Assembly (NCBI RefSeq): GCF_000424445.1
Contig: NZ_AUJX01000010.1
Coordinates: 1-64,000 of the forward strand
Direction of reading: 5' to 3'
Source of the DNA: Oribacterium sp. NK2B42
Lineage (GTDB): Bacteria > Bacillota > Clostridia > Lachnospirales > Lachnospiraceae
Length of the DNA: 64,000 bases
Positions within the stretch are counted from its first letter, which is position 1. Each line of letters begins with the position of its first letter. Shown here piece after piece: positions 45,009-53,942 of the stretch. The notes under the pieces were generated by a model, which worked only from the letters and a program-made list of their open reading frames with translations, ran no database searches and was not told where the DNA came from. A program made the position numbers and the translations under genes.

Positions 45009-47030
45009 TCATCCAACATACTCTACAGCGCTGTTTCCTGCGATCTGACCAAATACGATGATATCAGTTACAGCAGTTCCGCCAAGACGGTTTCCGCCGT
45101 GAACGCCTCCGGTAACCTCACCGGCTGCGAAAAGACCAGGGATAACTTCGCCTGACTTGTTGATAACTTCTGAATTAGTATTGATCTTAAGTCCACCCAT
45201 TGTGTGATGGATACCGGGAGTTACAAGGATTGCATAGTAAGGTGCTGTTGCAAGGTCGTTCTCATTAGAGAATGATGTACGTCCGAACTCCTCATCCTTC
45301 TTGTCAGCCCAGATCTTAGCCCAGCCTTCCATTGTCTCCTTGAATGCATCTGCAGGGATACCGATTGCCTCTGCAAGCTCCTCATAGGTCTCGCCCTTGT
45401 AGCCGTAACCGGAATCAAGGTAACCCTGATATACCTTAGAACCATCAATCATCTTCTGATCAAGGATAAGCCATGCAGTACCGTTTGTCTGCTCAATTTC
45501 TGCTGCAGAAACCTTATCTCTTGTTGAAACCTCATCGTAGAAACGCTTTCCTTCGTTGTTTACAAGGATAGCACCGTCACCACGAACACCCTCTGTGATA
45601 AGGTGGGCATTGCCGCCTTCATCGATATGAACTGTAGGATGGATCTGTATCTGATCAAGATCAACTACGTCAGCATTAACATCTTCAGCCTGTGCCATCT
45701 TGATACCCTGGCCGAGAACGCCGTCAGCATTGGTTGAACAGAAGCCCTTGAGATCAGGCCTGAGCTCTTCAACCATCTCTGAGTTTGCACCGAAACCACC
45801 GGTTGCAAGAACAACAGCCTTGGCATTAACAGTGATCTCGTTTCCGGTCTCACCCTCTGCAACAACGCCAACTGCCTTGCCGTCCTCCATGATGATCTTG
45901 TTAGCTGTGGTATTGTAGTAAACCTCGATACCGTCTCTGTCCTCTACGTTCTTTGTAAGAGCGGGAACGATGAATGCACCAACTGCAAGTGTCTTGCCCT
46001 CTGCATCTACAGGTCTGTGGATACGCTTAACTGAAGCTCCGCCGGCTGCACCAACGGAAGGAAGCTCTGCATTGTGCTCCTTAAGCCATGTGATGGCACC
46101 TGCTGAATTCTTTGTAAGTGTATCAACAAGCTCAGGATCGTTGATCCCATGTCCGCCAATGATGGTATCCAGAGCCATAAGCTCGGGAGTATCGAAATAT
46201 CCGTCAGGTGAAGCCTGGTAAGCATCCCACTGCTGCTGAACTGTTGCAGCAAGCTTTGTGATAGTCTCATTATCAGCCCACTTCTCAGCTGCTGTCTTGA
46301 GAGTCTTCTCAACACCATCACCCTCTGTGAACTCATTCTTCTTCTGATATTCTGTACCTGCAGCATTGAGACCACCGGTTGAACGGACTGTATTTCCTCC
46401 GCCCATTGCCTGTGACTCAAGGATAACTACCTTCTTACCTGCGTCAGCTGCTGTAATGGCTGCTGTCATACCTGCGCCGCCCATACCAACAACAACTATA
46501 TCTGTATCGATGGACATATCCTCAGCTTTTTCAACTGCCGCATCGATCTCTACTGAATCAAGATCCTCAGGCTTAAGTCCTGCCTCTGCCAGAGCTGCTG
46601 TTGCTGCCTTAACGATGGCATCTGACGTGATGGTTGCGCCGGAAACAGCATCAACCTGAACTGTGTTTCCTGCTATCATCTTCTCAGGGAAATCAGCGAT
46701 AGGCTTTGAACCTATACCATCAGTCTCTCCCGGACCTTCAATCTTAACGTCTGCGATCTTTCCATCTTCAAGTGTCAATGTAACTGTTACAGGGTTGCTG
46801 TCACCGTGGATTCCCGGTGCTGATCCTGTAAATGTTCCTGAAACCGCTCCTCCCTCTGCTGCCGGAGCTTCTGTTGCTGCGTCTGTCGCAGCTGCGGTTG
46901 TTTCTGCCTCCGGTGCTGCTGTTGTTGCTGCCGGAGGAGTGCTTCCGGCACATCCTGCAAGGGCTGTTGCTGTCATGGCTCCTGCCATAACCACTGAAGT
47001 AATCTTTCTACCCAGTTCAAGTTTTTTCAT
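45009..47030 (-). CDS. surface FMN/FAD lipoprotein reductase (fumarate/urocanate reductase-like)
   Basis: A 673-residue flavoprotein. Lipobox LAGC (Cys27) and a Thr/Ala/Pro linker (30-60) place it outside the membrane. An FMN-binding domain (62-145) has QVDAVSGATITS, where Thr133 is the expected site of covalent FMN attached by ApbE. The rest is a fumarate-reductase-type FAD domain: IVVVGMGGAGMTAAI, GGGNTVRSTGGLNAAG, and GIHHTMGGLK, AAGEVTGGVHGGNRLGG at the end. It probably reduces an extracellular acceptor such as fumarate, urocanate or an acrylate. The substrate is unknown. GAGAGG precedes the ATG. Divergent from the RpiR regulator. Confidence 0.9.
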   Translation of the reverse strand: MKKLELGRKITSVVMAGAMTATALAGCAGSTPPAATTAAPEAETTAAATDAATEAPAAEGGAVSGTFTGSAPGIHGDSNPVTVTLTLEDGKIADVKIEGPGETDGIGSKPIADFPEKMIAGNTVQVDAVSGATITSDAIVKAATAALAEAGLKPEDLDSVEIDAAVEKAEDMSIDTDIVVVGMGGAGMTAAITAADAGKKVVILESQAMGGGNTVRSTGGLNAAGTEYQKKNEFTEGDGVEKTLKTAAEKWADNETITKLAATVQQQWDAYQASPDGYFDTPELMALDTIIGGHGINDPELVDTLTKNSAGAITWLKEHNAELPSVGAAGGASVKRIHRPVDAEGKTLAVGAFIVPALTKNVEDRDGIEVYYNTTANKIIMEDGKAVGVVAEGETGNEITVNAKAVVLATGGFGANSEMVEELRPDLKGFCSTNADGVLGQGIKMAQAEDVNADVVDLDQIQIHPTVHIDEGGNAHLITEGVRGDGAILVNNEGKRFYDEVSTRDKVSAAEIEQTNGTAWLILDQKMIDGSKVYQGYLDSGYGYKGETYEELAEAIGIPADAFKETMEGWAKIWADKKDEEFGRTSFSNENDLATAPYYAILVTPGIHHTMGGLKINTNSEVINKSGEVIPGLFAAGEVTGGVHGGNRLGGTAVTDIIVFGQIAGNSAVEYVG

Positions 47031-47054
47031 AATTTTCTTACCTCTCAGTTTGTT

Positions 47055-47070
47055 TTGACAATTTTGTCAA
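47055..47070. promoter_or_regulatory. candidate operator between reductase and RpiR-type regulator
   Basis: TTGACAA-TT-TTGTCAA is a near-perfect palindrome 25 bases upstream of the reductase start; a half-site TTGACAA recurs at 47140-47146. On the minus strand a GATAAT box (47095-47100) lies upstream, so the palindrome would be in the early leader of the reductase transcript, where a bound repressor could block it. Confidence 0.5.
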
Positions 47071-47181
47071 TTAGATACGGTTTTCTGTGGCAATATTATC
47101 ATCCGGCTATAGATAATGCAACGGGTTTTTGATATATTATTGACAACGTTATGTTTTTTTTATAAATGCCGGAGCAGATTA

Positions 47182-47931
47182 ATGAATATCATAGAAAAAA
47201 TGCATCAATTTAAGGATTCATACACCTCAAATGAACAGAAACTCTATCAGATGATCATTAAAAATCCTGACCTCATACACACCTTCACCATCACACAGAT
47301 CGCAGGTTTTGCTGACGTCTCTACTTCAGCCATGCTGAGATTTTGCAAACGACTGGGCTTTAACGGCTATAAGGATTTCAAATTTGAAATGGATGCCTGG
47401 CTCCGTTCCGAAAGTGCACAGTCAGCTTCCGACAATCCTCTTCAAAAAATCGCAAGCTCCTTTTCCGATGCCATAATGTCTATACCGGAGGCATGTGGTG
47501 ATGGACTAAACAAGCTTTCAACTGACATACTTTCATCTGATAAAGTTATGTGTTTTGGACGATACAGAAATAAGATAGTCTGCGATAAATTCCGGATGAA
47601 TCTCACAGACCTTGGCATCCCCTGCCTTGTTGCCTCAGATCTTCTGAGCTATGAGCATTCCGAAAAGCTGGTAGATTCAGACACCACAGTGATCATCTTC
47701 AGCGTCTATCACGATATGAAAAGCTACCAGAGCATAATTGAGGAAATCTCCTCAATCACAGATAACCTCTGGCTTGTAACCTGTAATATTGAAAGAACCA
47801 AACATACTCCTATTCCAAATATACTTCTCTTACCGAACATCTCCAACAATTACATGGCCGTGGATCAGCAGGCTGTAATGATAGCCTTTGTTGAGATGCT
47901 GACATATATGTTGAGGCAGCACAAATTATGA
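47182..47931 (+). CDS. RpiR/MurR-family transcriptional regulator
   Basis: About 249 residues: an N-terminal helix-turn-helix of the RpiR type (FTITQIAGFADVSTSAMLRF, about 35-55) and a C-terminal SIS domain (about 90-245) of the kind that binds phosphosugars or related ligands. I start it at 47182, with GGAG seven bases upstream, not at an earlier site 22 codons back. It is divergent from the flavoprotein reductase and presumably controls it, an unusual partner for a sugar-sensing family. It ends four bases from the convergent RsgI-type gene. Confidence 0.88.
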   Translation: MNIIEKMHQFKDSYTSNEQKLYQMIIKNPDLIHTFTITQIAGFADVSTSAMLRFCKRLGFNGYKDFKFEMDAWLRSESAQSASDNPLQKIASSFSDAIMSIPEACGDGLNKLSTDILSSDKVMCFGRYRNKIVCDKFRMNLTDLGIPCLVASDLLSYEHSEKLVDSDTTVIIFSVYHDMKSYQSIIEEISSITDNLWLVTCNIERTKHTPIPNILLLPNISNNYMAVDQQAVMIAFVEMLTYMLRQHKL

Positions 47932-47935
47932 TGTA

Positions 47936-49288
47936 TTAATTTTGATATGGCAGCTGCATCCATGGACCAACGGGAACCTGCGGACCCGGGGATATAGTTC
48001 CCTGGTCAACTGTTGTTTCAGGAACAGTGACAGAAGTATCTCCTCTTGAAGGACCGAACTCATAGGCATTTTCATTTCCTGCAGAACCTGAGGGAACGTC
48101 ATTGCCTTCTGAATCTGCATTATATGCTTCATTAATCTCTGCTGCAGCTTCTATCGGATCTTCACCGAAAGACTGTTCCGGTAATGTTTCCATCTCAGCC
48201 CAATCACCTGTAATGAGGTTTCCGTTTACATCATACATTTCTGGAACCGTCTCCGGCTCAAAGCCTTCAACAGATTCATGAGTCTCATACTGGATGTCAA
48301 GGTTACTGATGGATACCTTGCCATCATCTTTCTTTAATTCAGGAGCTTTGTACGTACCCTTTACGGCACCGACACCCTTCATGAGATCCTCTACGGATGC
48401 CTCCTTATAGCGTTCCGCAAGACTCTTGTCGATCTGTATCTCTGACGCTCTTTTTTCTACCGCCGCTGTATCCGTCTTATCGGATGGCCTTACGGAATTT
48501 CTTGCCTCAACAGTACGTATAGCCTGATATCTGCCCGTTGAGATCGATAGATTGGATGCCATATTATGCTCCGTGAGATCAGCCGTGTTTATCAGATAAT
48601 AACTGCTGCCGGTTCCGTTGCTGTCCGAATTGGTAGTCACATTGGTCATTCCTGAAATTTCATTGAGACTTTCTTTTATCTCATCTACAAGCAGCCCGGT
48701 TCTTTCAGGTTCCGATCCCGAGACATTGAGAAGGATACATGCTGTCGATGTATTTTTCCCGTTCCCGGATATTTTATCTTTGGTCGCTTCTTTCCCTGCT
48801 GTATCACCTTTGCCCGTTCCTGATGTCGCATTATTTTTTGAATCAGCAAAAAGCCCCTGCTCCTCCATAACATCAATAGTCTTTTTGAGCGCCTGCCCAA
48901 GAGTATTACCTATAAGATGTTTTGTTTCCAGTTCTTTTTCCAATGTGATGGCTTCATCGTTTACGGAGTAAACCTTTATAACTCGGTTAAAGCGGTTTAA
49001 CGAGAACTCCAGTGACGGATTTACATCCACAGACACATAGGAAACTGCAAATGCCGCGTTGTAGGTATACCAGACCACAAAGGTCAGAACCACCACCATA
49101 AATGCTGCTGCCACGAGACGTTTCAATATCTCTGCCGCAATGGGTCCGGCTCCTGTACCGCGGGTGGTCCCGATAATATCGATGGTATCCCCCGCCTGTA
49201 ACTCATTCTGTTTTATTCTGATAATGTCACCGTTCTTCTTGAGAACCGCCGCCTTACCGTTTTTAACTTCCAGAACTACTGCTTTCAT
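47936..49288 (-). CDS. RsgI-type anti-sigma factor
   Basis: A 450-residue membrane protein. The N-terminal RsgI_N domain (1-50; KAAVLKKNGDIIRIKQNELQ) binds SigI-type factors; a membrane segment (57-75) follows. The extracellular part starts with VSVDVNPSLEFSLNRFNRVI, the characteristic RsgI-family segment, and a VYSVNDEAITLEKEL region. The tail is rich in Asp, Glu, Ser and Pro, without a carbohydrate-binding module. The ATG at 49288 has no strong ribosome site. It is transcribed just after a truncated SigI-like gene, as rsgI follows sigI. Confidence 0.87.
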   Translation of the reverse strand: MKAVVLEVKNGKAAVLKKNGDIIRIKQNELQAGDTIDIIGTTRGTGAGPIAAEILKRLVAAAFMVVVLTFVVWYTYNAAFAVSYVSVDVNPSLEFSLNRFNRVIKVYSVNDEAITLEKELETKHLIGNTLGQALKKTIDVMEEQGLFADSKNNATSGTGKGDTAGKEATKDKISGNGKNTSTACILLNVSGSEPERTGLLVDEIKESLNEISGMTNVTTNSDSNGTGSSYYLINTADLTEHNMASNLSISTGRYQAIRTVEARNSVRPSDKTDTAAVEKRASEIQIDKSLAERYKEASVEDLMKGVGAVKGTYKAPELKKDDGKVSISNLDIQYETHESVEGFEPETVPEMYDVNGNLITGDWAEMETLPEQSFGEDPIEAAAEINEAYNADSEGNDVPSGSAGNENAYEFGPSRGDTSVTVPETTVDQGTISPGPQVPVGPWMQLPYQN

Positions 49289-49378
49289 GTATCATCACTT
49301 CCTGTTTTCTATATCATTTAAACATTTCATTCATATATCCAATCCGTATTTTCCGAAACAGATTTATAGTATTATCGG

Positions 49379-49864
49379 TTATTTCCTGATAACTTTACTG
49401 ATATATGAAAAATATTCTCCAAGCTCCGGATACTCTCCGTTCAGTATCTCCGCCGCCGCAATGATATATTTCCTGTGTTTCTCGATAATCTTCCTTGGCG
49501 CTCCACTGTATTTTACAAGCTCCTTCATGGGAAGCTCGAGATTTGATCTCATCATGGAAAAGAAGGCTGGATTTTCAACCAGTACTGCCACCGAATCGGC
49601 GACAGCCCCCTTAGCCTTGGCTCCCTTCGGAGAACAGGCAGCAAGCTCAAAAAAAGAAAAGCCATAGGGCTCCAGGAGCACCTGAACCTTATCTATCTCA
49701 TCCTTTATAAAAAAATGACCTTTTTTTATTTCTTCGCTCCCGTCTTCTTTTATTTCTATGTTTTCTTCTTTTATTCCAATGTTTTCATCCGTCATAATTC
49801 CCATGTGACTTGCAGGTCGCCCCTCCTGTTCTGCTTTATTGATAAAACTAGACCGTCGCTTCAT
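49379..49864 (-). CDS. SigI C-terminal-domain protein lacking the sigma-2 domain
   Basis: A 161-residue protein whose last 110 residues match the C-terminal domain of sigma-I: YGFSFFELAACSPKGAKAK, LPMKELVKYSGAPRK, and EKHRKYIIAAAEILNG. In full-length SigI (about 240 residues) an N-terminal region for RNA polymerase binding and -10 recognition precedes this; here it is replaced by about 50 residues with no resemblance to it. The gene starts inside the last codons of the ATPase gene (17-base overlap). It is the right part for binding the RsgI-type protein encoded after it. Whether it is a decay product or a working adaptor is open. Confidence 0.7.
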   Translation of the reverse strand: MKRRSSFINKAEQEGRPASHMGIMTDENIGIKEENIEIKEDGSEEIKKGHFFIKDEIDKVQVLLEPYGFSFFELAACSPKGAKAKGAVADSVAVLVENPAFFSMMRSNLELPMKELVKYSGAPRKIIEKHRKYIIAAAEILNGEYPELGEYFSYISKVIRK

Positions 49865-51440
49865 AAAGAAGCTTATCTCCTACATGAACCTGCTTTATAC
49901 CTTCTTCTTTTCTTTTATTAAAATTAAAGCTGAGCATATAACCGGTGGTCAAACCGAAGTAGTCAAGATACTCGCTTATTTGTTTTTCTCCGGCCTCGTT
50001 ATACCGCTCACCGTGCCAAATTTTTAATTCAATAATATATTGCTTCTCAAGATAATCGATAATTATGTCCGTTCTTTTCTGGTCTCTTGTCTGAGCCTCA
50101 ATATAGTAATTACCTGTACCATTGATAATGGGCTTCAGATACAGAAGGAACTGTTCTCTACCGTCCTTCTCCTTGAACCTCTCCTTAAGTGGTCCATATA
50201 TCTGATGATACGTTTGAACAAAACGCTCCAGTATAAGACGTACATTCAGGCGCCCGTTTTCAACAAAAATGTTTTTAGCCAGGTCACCTTCTCTGAAAAA
50301 TACGCTGTTTTTCATCTCTTCCTCTGAAAGGAAAAGATTATATAATCTTGTCTCAAATATTCTGTTGTCTATCCTTACACTATTATTATAGTTTCTTATA
50401 AAACCATACATCTGCATAAGGACAATGTCTCTCTGGTCAGGATTCCATGTAAGCTTAATCCCTTCCATAAGGATACTTCTGAGCGAAGCCTTTAATTCCG
50501 GAAGATTGTTGAGTTTCCCTGTCAATGACTGAAACAAAGTATTGTCCTCTGCGAGAATCAGCTTTACAGCTTCGTCCAAACCTCTGACAGACCATCTGTC
50601 TTTTATGTTATCAATCTTTTTTTCTACTTCTGTATCCAACAGTTCGCATATACGGCTGACAAGAAAGGGATACCCATTTGTATATTCTCTGATGAGCTTT
50701 GCCATCTCGCCGGTATCCATTCCGGTATGATGGTCTGCCTCATATTCATCCAGCATTCCTTTGATTCCGGCAGCTGAAAGACTCATATCGATAGTAAAAT
50801 CTGCTGCTATATTCCACGGACTATTCTCTTTGTGTTCGTCCTCATCCCTTATTTTTATCTTAAGATGCTTAACATCAGTAACCCCTGATAATATGACTGA
50901 TTTAAATGTCGGAACCCCGCTGGATTCCCTTGCGATATATCCATCTCTCAAAAGTCCGAGAAAATCAAGGAACACCTGATTATTTGTTGCACTATCAACC
51001 TCATCGATTATCAAAACTACCGGCTTTTCACTGACAGCAATCCATCTTCTGAATACACGATAAAGTTCATCCATCTTAAGCTGTTCAGCTTCTTTTTCGC
51101 AAAAACCTTCCAAGGCACTAATAGTCTTTTCAGGAATAGGAACCCCAAAGAACTCTACCTGATCCAACACCAGTCTTGAAAATGTTTGAACAAACTCACC
51201 CTCTGTCTGATATCCGGCCTTTGTTATTCCCTCAAAGCTGAGACTTAAAACAATATAATCATCGACAAGTGCCTGCTGCAGTGCTTTCAGAGTTGTTGTT
51301 TTTCCATACTGCCTTGCCCGGTTAATGGTGAAATATTTCCCACTATAAACCAGCTTCTTTATCTCCTCCACTCTCTCGGAGATATCAACCATATAATGTT
51401 TTGACGGAATACATACCGCTGTAGTATTAAATGATTTCAC
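49848..51440 (-). CDS. AAA-type ATPase with C-terminal nuclease-like domain (AAA-like, restriction-type)
   Basis: About 530 residues. Begins with KSFNTTAVCIPSKHYMVDIS, the usual start of this family; I therefore choose a GTG at 51440, which has AAAGGAG five bases upstream, over an earlier ATG-less extension. Walker A is NRARQYGKTTTLKA near 45-58, Walker B VVLIIDEVDSAT. The C-terminal DIIIDYLEKQYIIELKIWHG has a D...ExK nuclease-like pattern. The role is not known. It overlaps the SigI-like gene, and the pairing suggests a shared transcript, but a functional link is unclear. Confidence 0.85.
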   Translation of the reverse strand: MKSFNTTAVCIPSKHYMVDISERVEEIKKLVYSGKYFTINRARQYGKTTTLKALQQALVDDYIVLSLSFEGITKAGYQTEGEFVQTFSRLVLDQVEFFGVPIPEKTISALEGFCEKEAEQLKMDELYRVFRRWIAVSEKPVVLIIDEVDSATNNQVFLDFLGLLRDGYIARESSGVPTFKSVILSGVTDVKHLKIKIRDEDEHKENSPWNIAADFTIDMSLSAAGIKGMLDEYEADHHTGMDTGEMAKLIREYTNGYPFLVSRICELLDTEVEKKIDNIKDRWSVRGLDEAVKLILAEDNTLFQSLTGKLNNLPELKASLRSILMEGIKLTWNPDQRDIVLMQMYGFIRNYNNSVRIDNRIFETRLYNLFLSEEEMKNSVFFREGDLAKNIFVENGRLNVRLILERFVQTYHQIYGPLKERFKEKDGREQFLLYLKPIINGTGNYYIEAQTRDQKRTDIIIDYLEKQYIIELKIWHGERYNEAGEKQISEYLDYFGLTTGYMLSFNFNKRKEEGIKQVHVGDKLLYEATV

Positions 51441-51503
51441 GAATAACTCCTTTGCCGAACCATGTAATTCACAACTTCCAATCAGGTTTGCCAAAAAAAA
51501 TAA

Positions 51504-51557
51504 GCTACGATATAAGGAGTAAAAGAACAATGTCTTTAAACCTGCTTATATCGTAGC
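51504..51557. promoter_or_regulatory. 13-bp inverted repeat upstream of the ATPase gene
   Basis: GCTACGATATAAG (51504-51516) and its exact complement (51545-51557) are separated by 28 bases and lie 64-117 bases before the GTG start. This could be an operator or a regulatory hairpin in the leader. The remaining 51558-51815 has no gene that I recognise. Confidence 0.4.
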
Positions 51558-51815
51558 ATATTCTAAACTTTTAAAAAACGATGATTTTTCCTATTACATT
51601 ATTCAAGCTCATTACCATTCCAACCTGTTACAGTTGTTTCAATACGTCCCGAACGTTCATAACATTCATAAAATCCGGCAAGAGTTTATATTTTAAATCG
51701 TCATTGGAACGACTCGCCACCTGACACGGGATTACTATTCTGGCCTTCATCCTGAAACAGATAAGATCGGAGGATACGGCAAATATTCAATCCACTATGT
51801 AGTACCCTTCAATCT

Positions 51816-52757
51816 TTACTCAGCAACTTCCAACAGGGTAATGTCGAAATTCAGCGCCTTTCCCGCAAGTCTGTGGTTTCCGTCAAAGGTAACAGTCTCC
51901 GAAGTCTTCTCGGTCACCGTAACAGGGAAGCGCATTCCCATATCATTCATGAGCATGATATCCTGTCCGATCTGAAGATTCTCTGACCCAGGAACTTCTG
52001 AAATATTTGCGACAAGCACTTTCTTTTCATTATATTCACCGTATGCATCTGCCGGCTCGATATGGATGCTCTTACTCTCTCCGACCTCCATATCAACAAC
52101 CACCTTGTCAAATCCCGGGATCATCATGCCGACACCGGCAACAAAGGATAACGGCTGATTGCGGTCATAAGATGAATCAAACTTGCTTCCGTCATCAAGA
52201 GTTCCTGTGTAGTGAACGCTTACTGACTTACCGGCATTCTTACCCTCGTAAATGATGCTCATTTCACGGCTTCCGCCGCAGCCACCGCAATCGCCTTCGC
52301 AATCATCTCCGCAGTCACAGCTTTCTTCATCATGATGTCCACAGCCGCAGCCACTTGCTTCTTCACTCTCTCCATTATGATCGTGATGTCCGCAATGATG
52401 ACCCTCACCGTGATGGTGATCTTCTCCATGATGGTCACAATTTACACCCTGGGAAACCAGATTTCCTGCAAGGAACTCCTCAACAGCTTTATCTGTATTT
52501 CCGGTTGCTCCCGAAATAACCTTGATACCCATTTCTGCAAGAGCTGCCTGTGCACCGCCTCCGAGTCCGCCGCAGATCAATGTATCAACCTCTGCATCCT
52601 TAAGAACTCCTGCAAGAGCCTCATGCCCTGCACTGCCGGAGCCAAGGATCTCACTTGCTGTGATTTTTCCATCCTCTACTGTATAAAGCTTAAATTCTTT
52701 AGTCTTTCCAAAATGCTGAAAAACCTGACCATTATCATAAGTAACTGCTATCTTCAT
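51816..52757 (-). CDS. NifX/NifB-like domain fused to a His/Cys-rich linker and SlyD-type FKBP
   Basis: A 313-residue fusion. Residues 1-100 are a dinitrogenase iron-molybdenum cofactor-binding type domain (NifX/NifY/NifB C-terminal fold; VTYDNGQVFQHFGKTKEF, ICGGLGGGAQAALAEMGIKV). Residues 105-165 are extremely rich in His and Cys (HHGEDHHHGEGHHCGHHDH; CGCGHHDEESCDCGDDC), a probable metal store. Residues 170-313 are an FKBP prolyl isomerase of the SlyD type (VHYTGTLDDG, LSFVAGVGMMIPGFDK, DGNHRLAGKALNF). It is likely a cytoplasmic metal-binding chaperone. GAGG precedes the ATG at 52757. An internal ATG at 52262 could give a stand-alone FKBP. Confidence 0.85.
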   Translation of the reverse strand: MKIAVTYDNGQVFQHFGKTKEFKLYTVEDGKITASEILGSGSAGHEALAGVLKDAEVDTLICGGLGGGAQAALAEMGIKVISGATGNTDKAVEEFLAGNLVSQGVNCDHHGEDHHHGEGHHCGHHDHNGESEEASGCGCGHHDEESCDCGDDCEGDCGGCGGSREMSIIYEGKNAGKSVSVHYTGTLDDGSKFDSSYDRNQPLSFVAGVGMMIPGFDKVVVDMEVGESKSIHIEPADAYGEYNEKKVLVANISEVPGSENLQIGQDIMLMNDMGMRFPVTVTEKTSETVTFDGNHRLAGKALNFDITLLEVAE

Positions 52758-52832
52758 TTGATACCTCATTTTCTCTTATTGATTTCTAAATAACCTCTAA
52801 AGTATAAGGTATTTGTCAAATTATTGAAAGCA

Positions 52833-53187
52833 TTACTTTCCTTCAGCCGCAAGCTGTCCTGCAAGTCTTCCAAAGGTTGCGATCCTTCCTGCCTGAGCTC
52901 CGGCGAGATAGTTTGGATAGCTGCCATTGTAATATCCGCCGGCCTGACGAACACCGTAGAAAGGAGCCTCCTCCATGGATGAAAGTCTGAAGCCTGCCTT
53001 ACCAACTTCGTCCGGCTTGATGGCACCACGCTAGAATATCATAGATGTATGTGTGGTATCCATAACCGCACCTGCCCAGAGACAAGCCTTGATTCCGCTG
53101 CCCTTTGCTCCGGGCTTTGAATAGTTAACACAGGTCTTCTCCAAGTCCCTTCACAAAGTCTCTTCTGGACACTATATTCTTTGCCAT
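52833..53187 (-). pseudogene. remnant of a Tat-type FAD-binding reductase, internal part deleted
   Basis: A ribosome site GGAGG and ATG at 53187 begin MAKNIVSRRDFVKGLGEDL, an RR-containing export-signal start, and then stop at once. The rest, in another register and with a further stop, ends in RLSSMEEAPFYGVRQAG, GGYYNGSYPNYLAGAQAGR and IATFGRLAGQLAAEGK, the C terminus of fumarate-reductase-type flavoproteins. Most of the middle, roughly 400 residues, is missing. The fragment is about 355 bases, whereas the whole gene would be about 1.6 kb. It is therefore a dead gene next to an insertion sequence. Confidence 0.7.
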
Positions 53188-53513
53188 AATTTTCCTCCAA
53201 CATCAGAATCACTTGTTATAAATAATCAGCCAGAAAACCCATGACCTTTTGGTCGTGGGATGAATGGCGTCACTTTTAGAAGTGTATATTTTTTTGGGGT
53301 GTCACTATGAATATGGCACGTAATGTGCTATTATATATATATGAGTGATCCGTGTCTTACGAAATGAAAAAACTGTATGTATCTAACCATTAAGCAACAG
53401 ATAACTGAAGAATATCGCTCGTATCTATTCTGTTGAAGAAGGTAAAACAGCTACTTTTCTTGATCTGATGAGACGTGGAATCCAGTAAAAGTACCAGTTA
53501 GGGACTAAAGATT

Positions 53514-53942
53514 ATGAATGACAAACAGTATCATAGTGCTTCGCATTGAAAATACCTTATACAGTATCACATTATATGGTGTCCTAAATTCAGATTTTCT
53601 GTATTAAAAGGGAATGTTGATGTTGCCCTGAAGAAGATATTACAGAAAATATGTAATGACTATGGATACCTTATAAAAGCACTTGAAGTAATGCCGGATC
53701 ACATACACATATTTGTAGATGTTCCGCAGACAGTGGCGCCTTGTGGAGTAGTAAGTACACTCAAAAGCATAAGCGCTATTGAACTCTTCAAAGCATTCCC
53801 ACAACTAAAACAGTTCTATGCAAAATGCGGTGCTCTATGGTCAAGAGGGTATTTTGTATCAACAGTAGGTCACATAAGCGAAGCAACAGTAATTAAATAC
53901 ATCAAGGAACAGAAAAACCATGACAAATCAAGAATACAATAA
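53514..53942 (+). pseudogene. tnpA: IS200/IS605 TnpA transposase with an early stop codon
   Basis: Reading from the ATG at 53514 (AGGGA upstream) gives MNDKQYHSASH, then TGA at codon 12, after which the same frame runs on for 130 codons: KYLIQYHIIWCPKFRFSVLK, MPDHIHIFVDV (HUH metal site), and IKYIKEQKN with the probable catalytic Tyr. A single base change in a Ser codon could have made the stop. No frameshift was seen. Unless TGA is read through, no active transposase is made from this copy. Confidence 0.85.

Noticed and set aside
47140-47166. TTGACA/TATAAA as promoter of the RpiR-type gene
   Set aside because: The spacing is 15 bases and the transcript would start past the ribosome site; kept only as an operator half-site.
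52766-53029. 87-codon frame on the minus strand
   Set aside because: A wrong-register reading of the reductase remnant at 52833-53187; the family match is in another frame.
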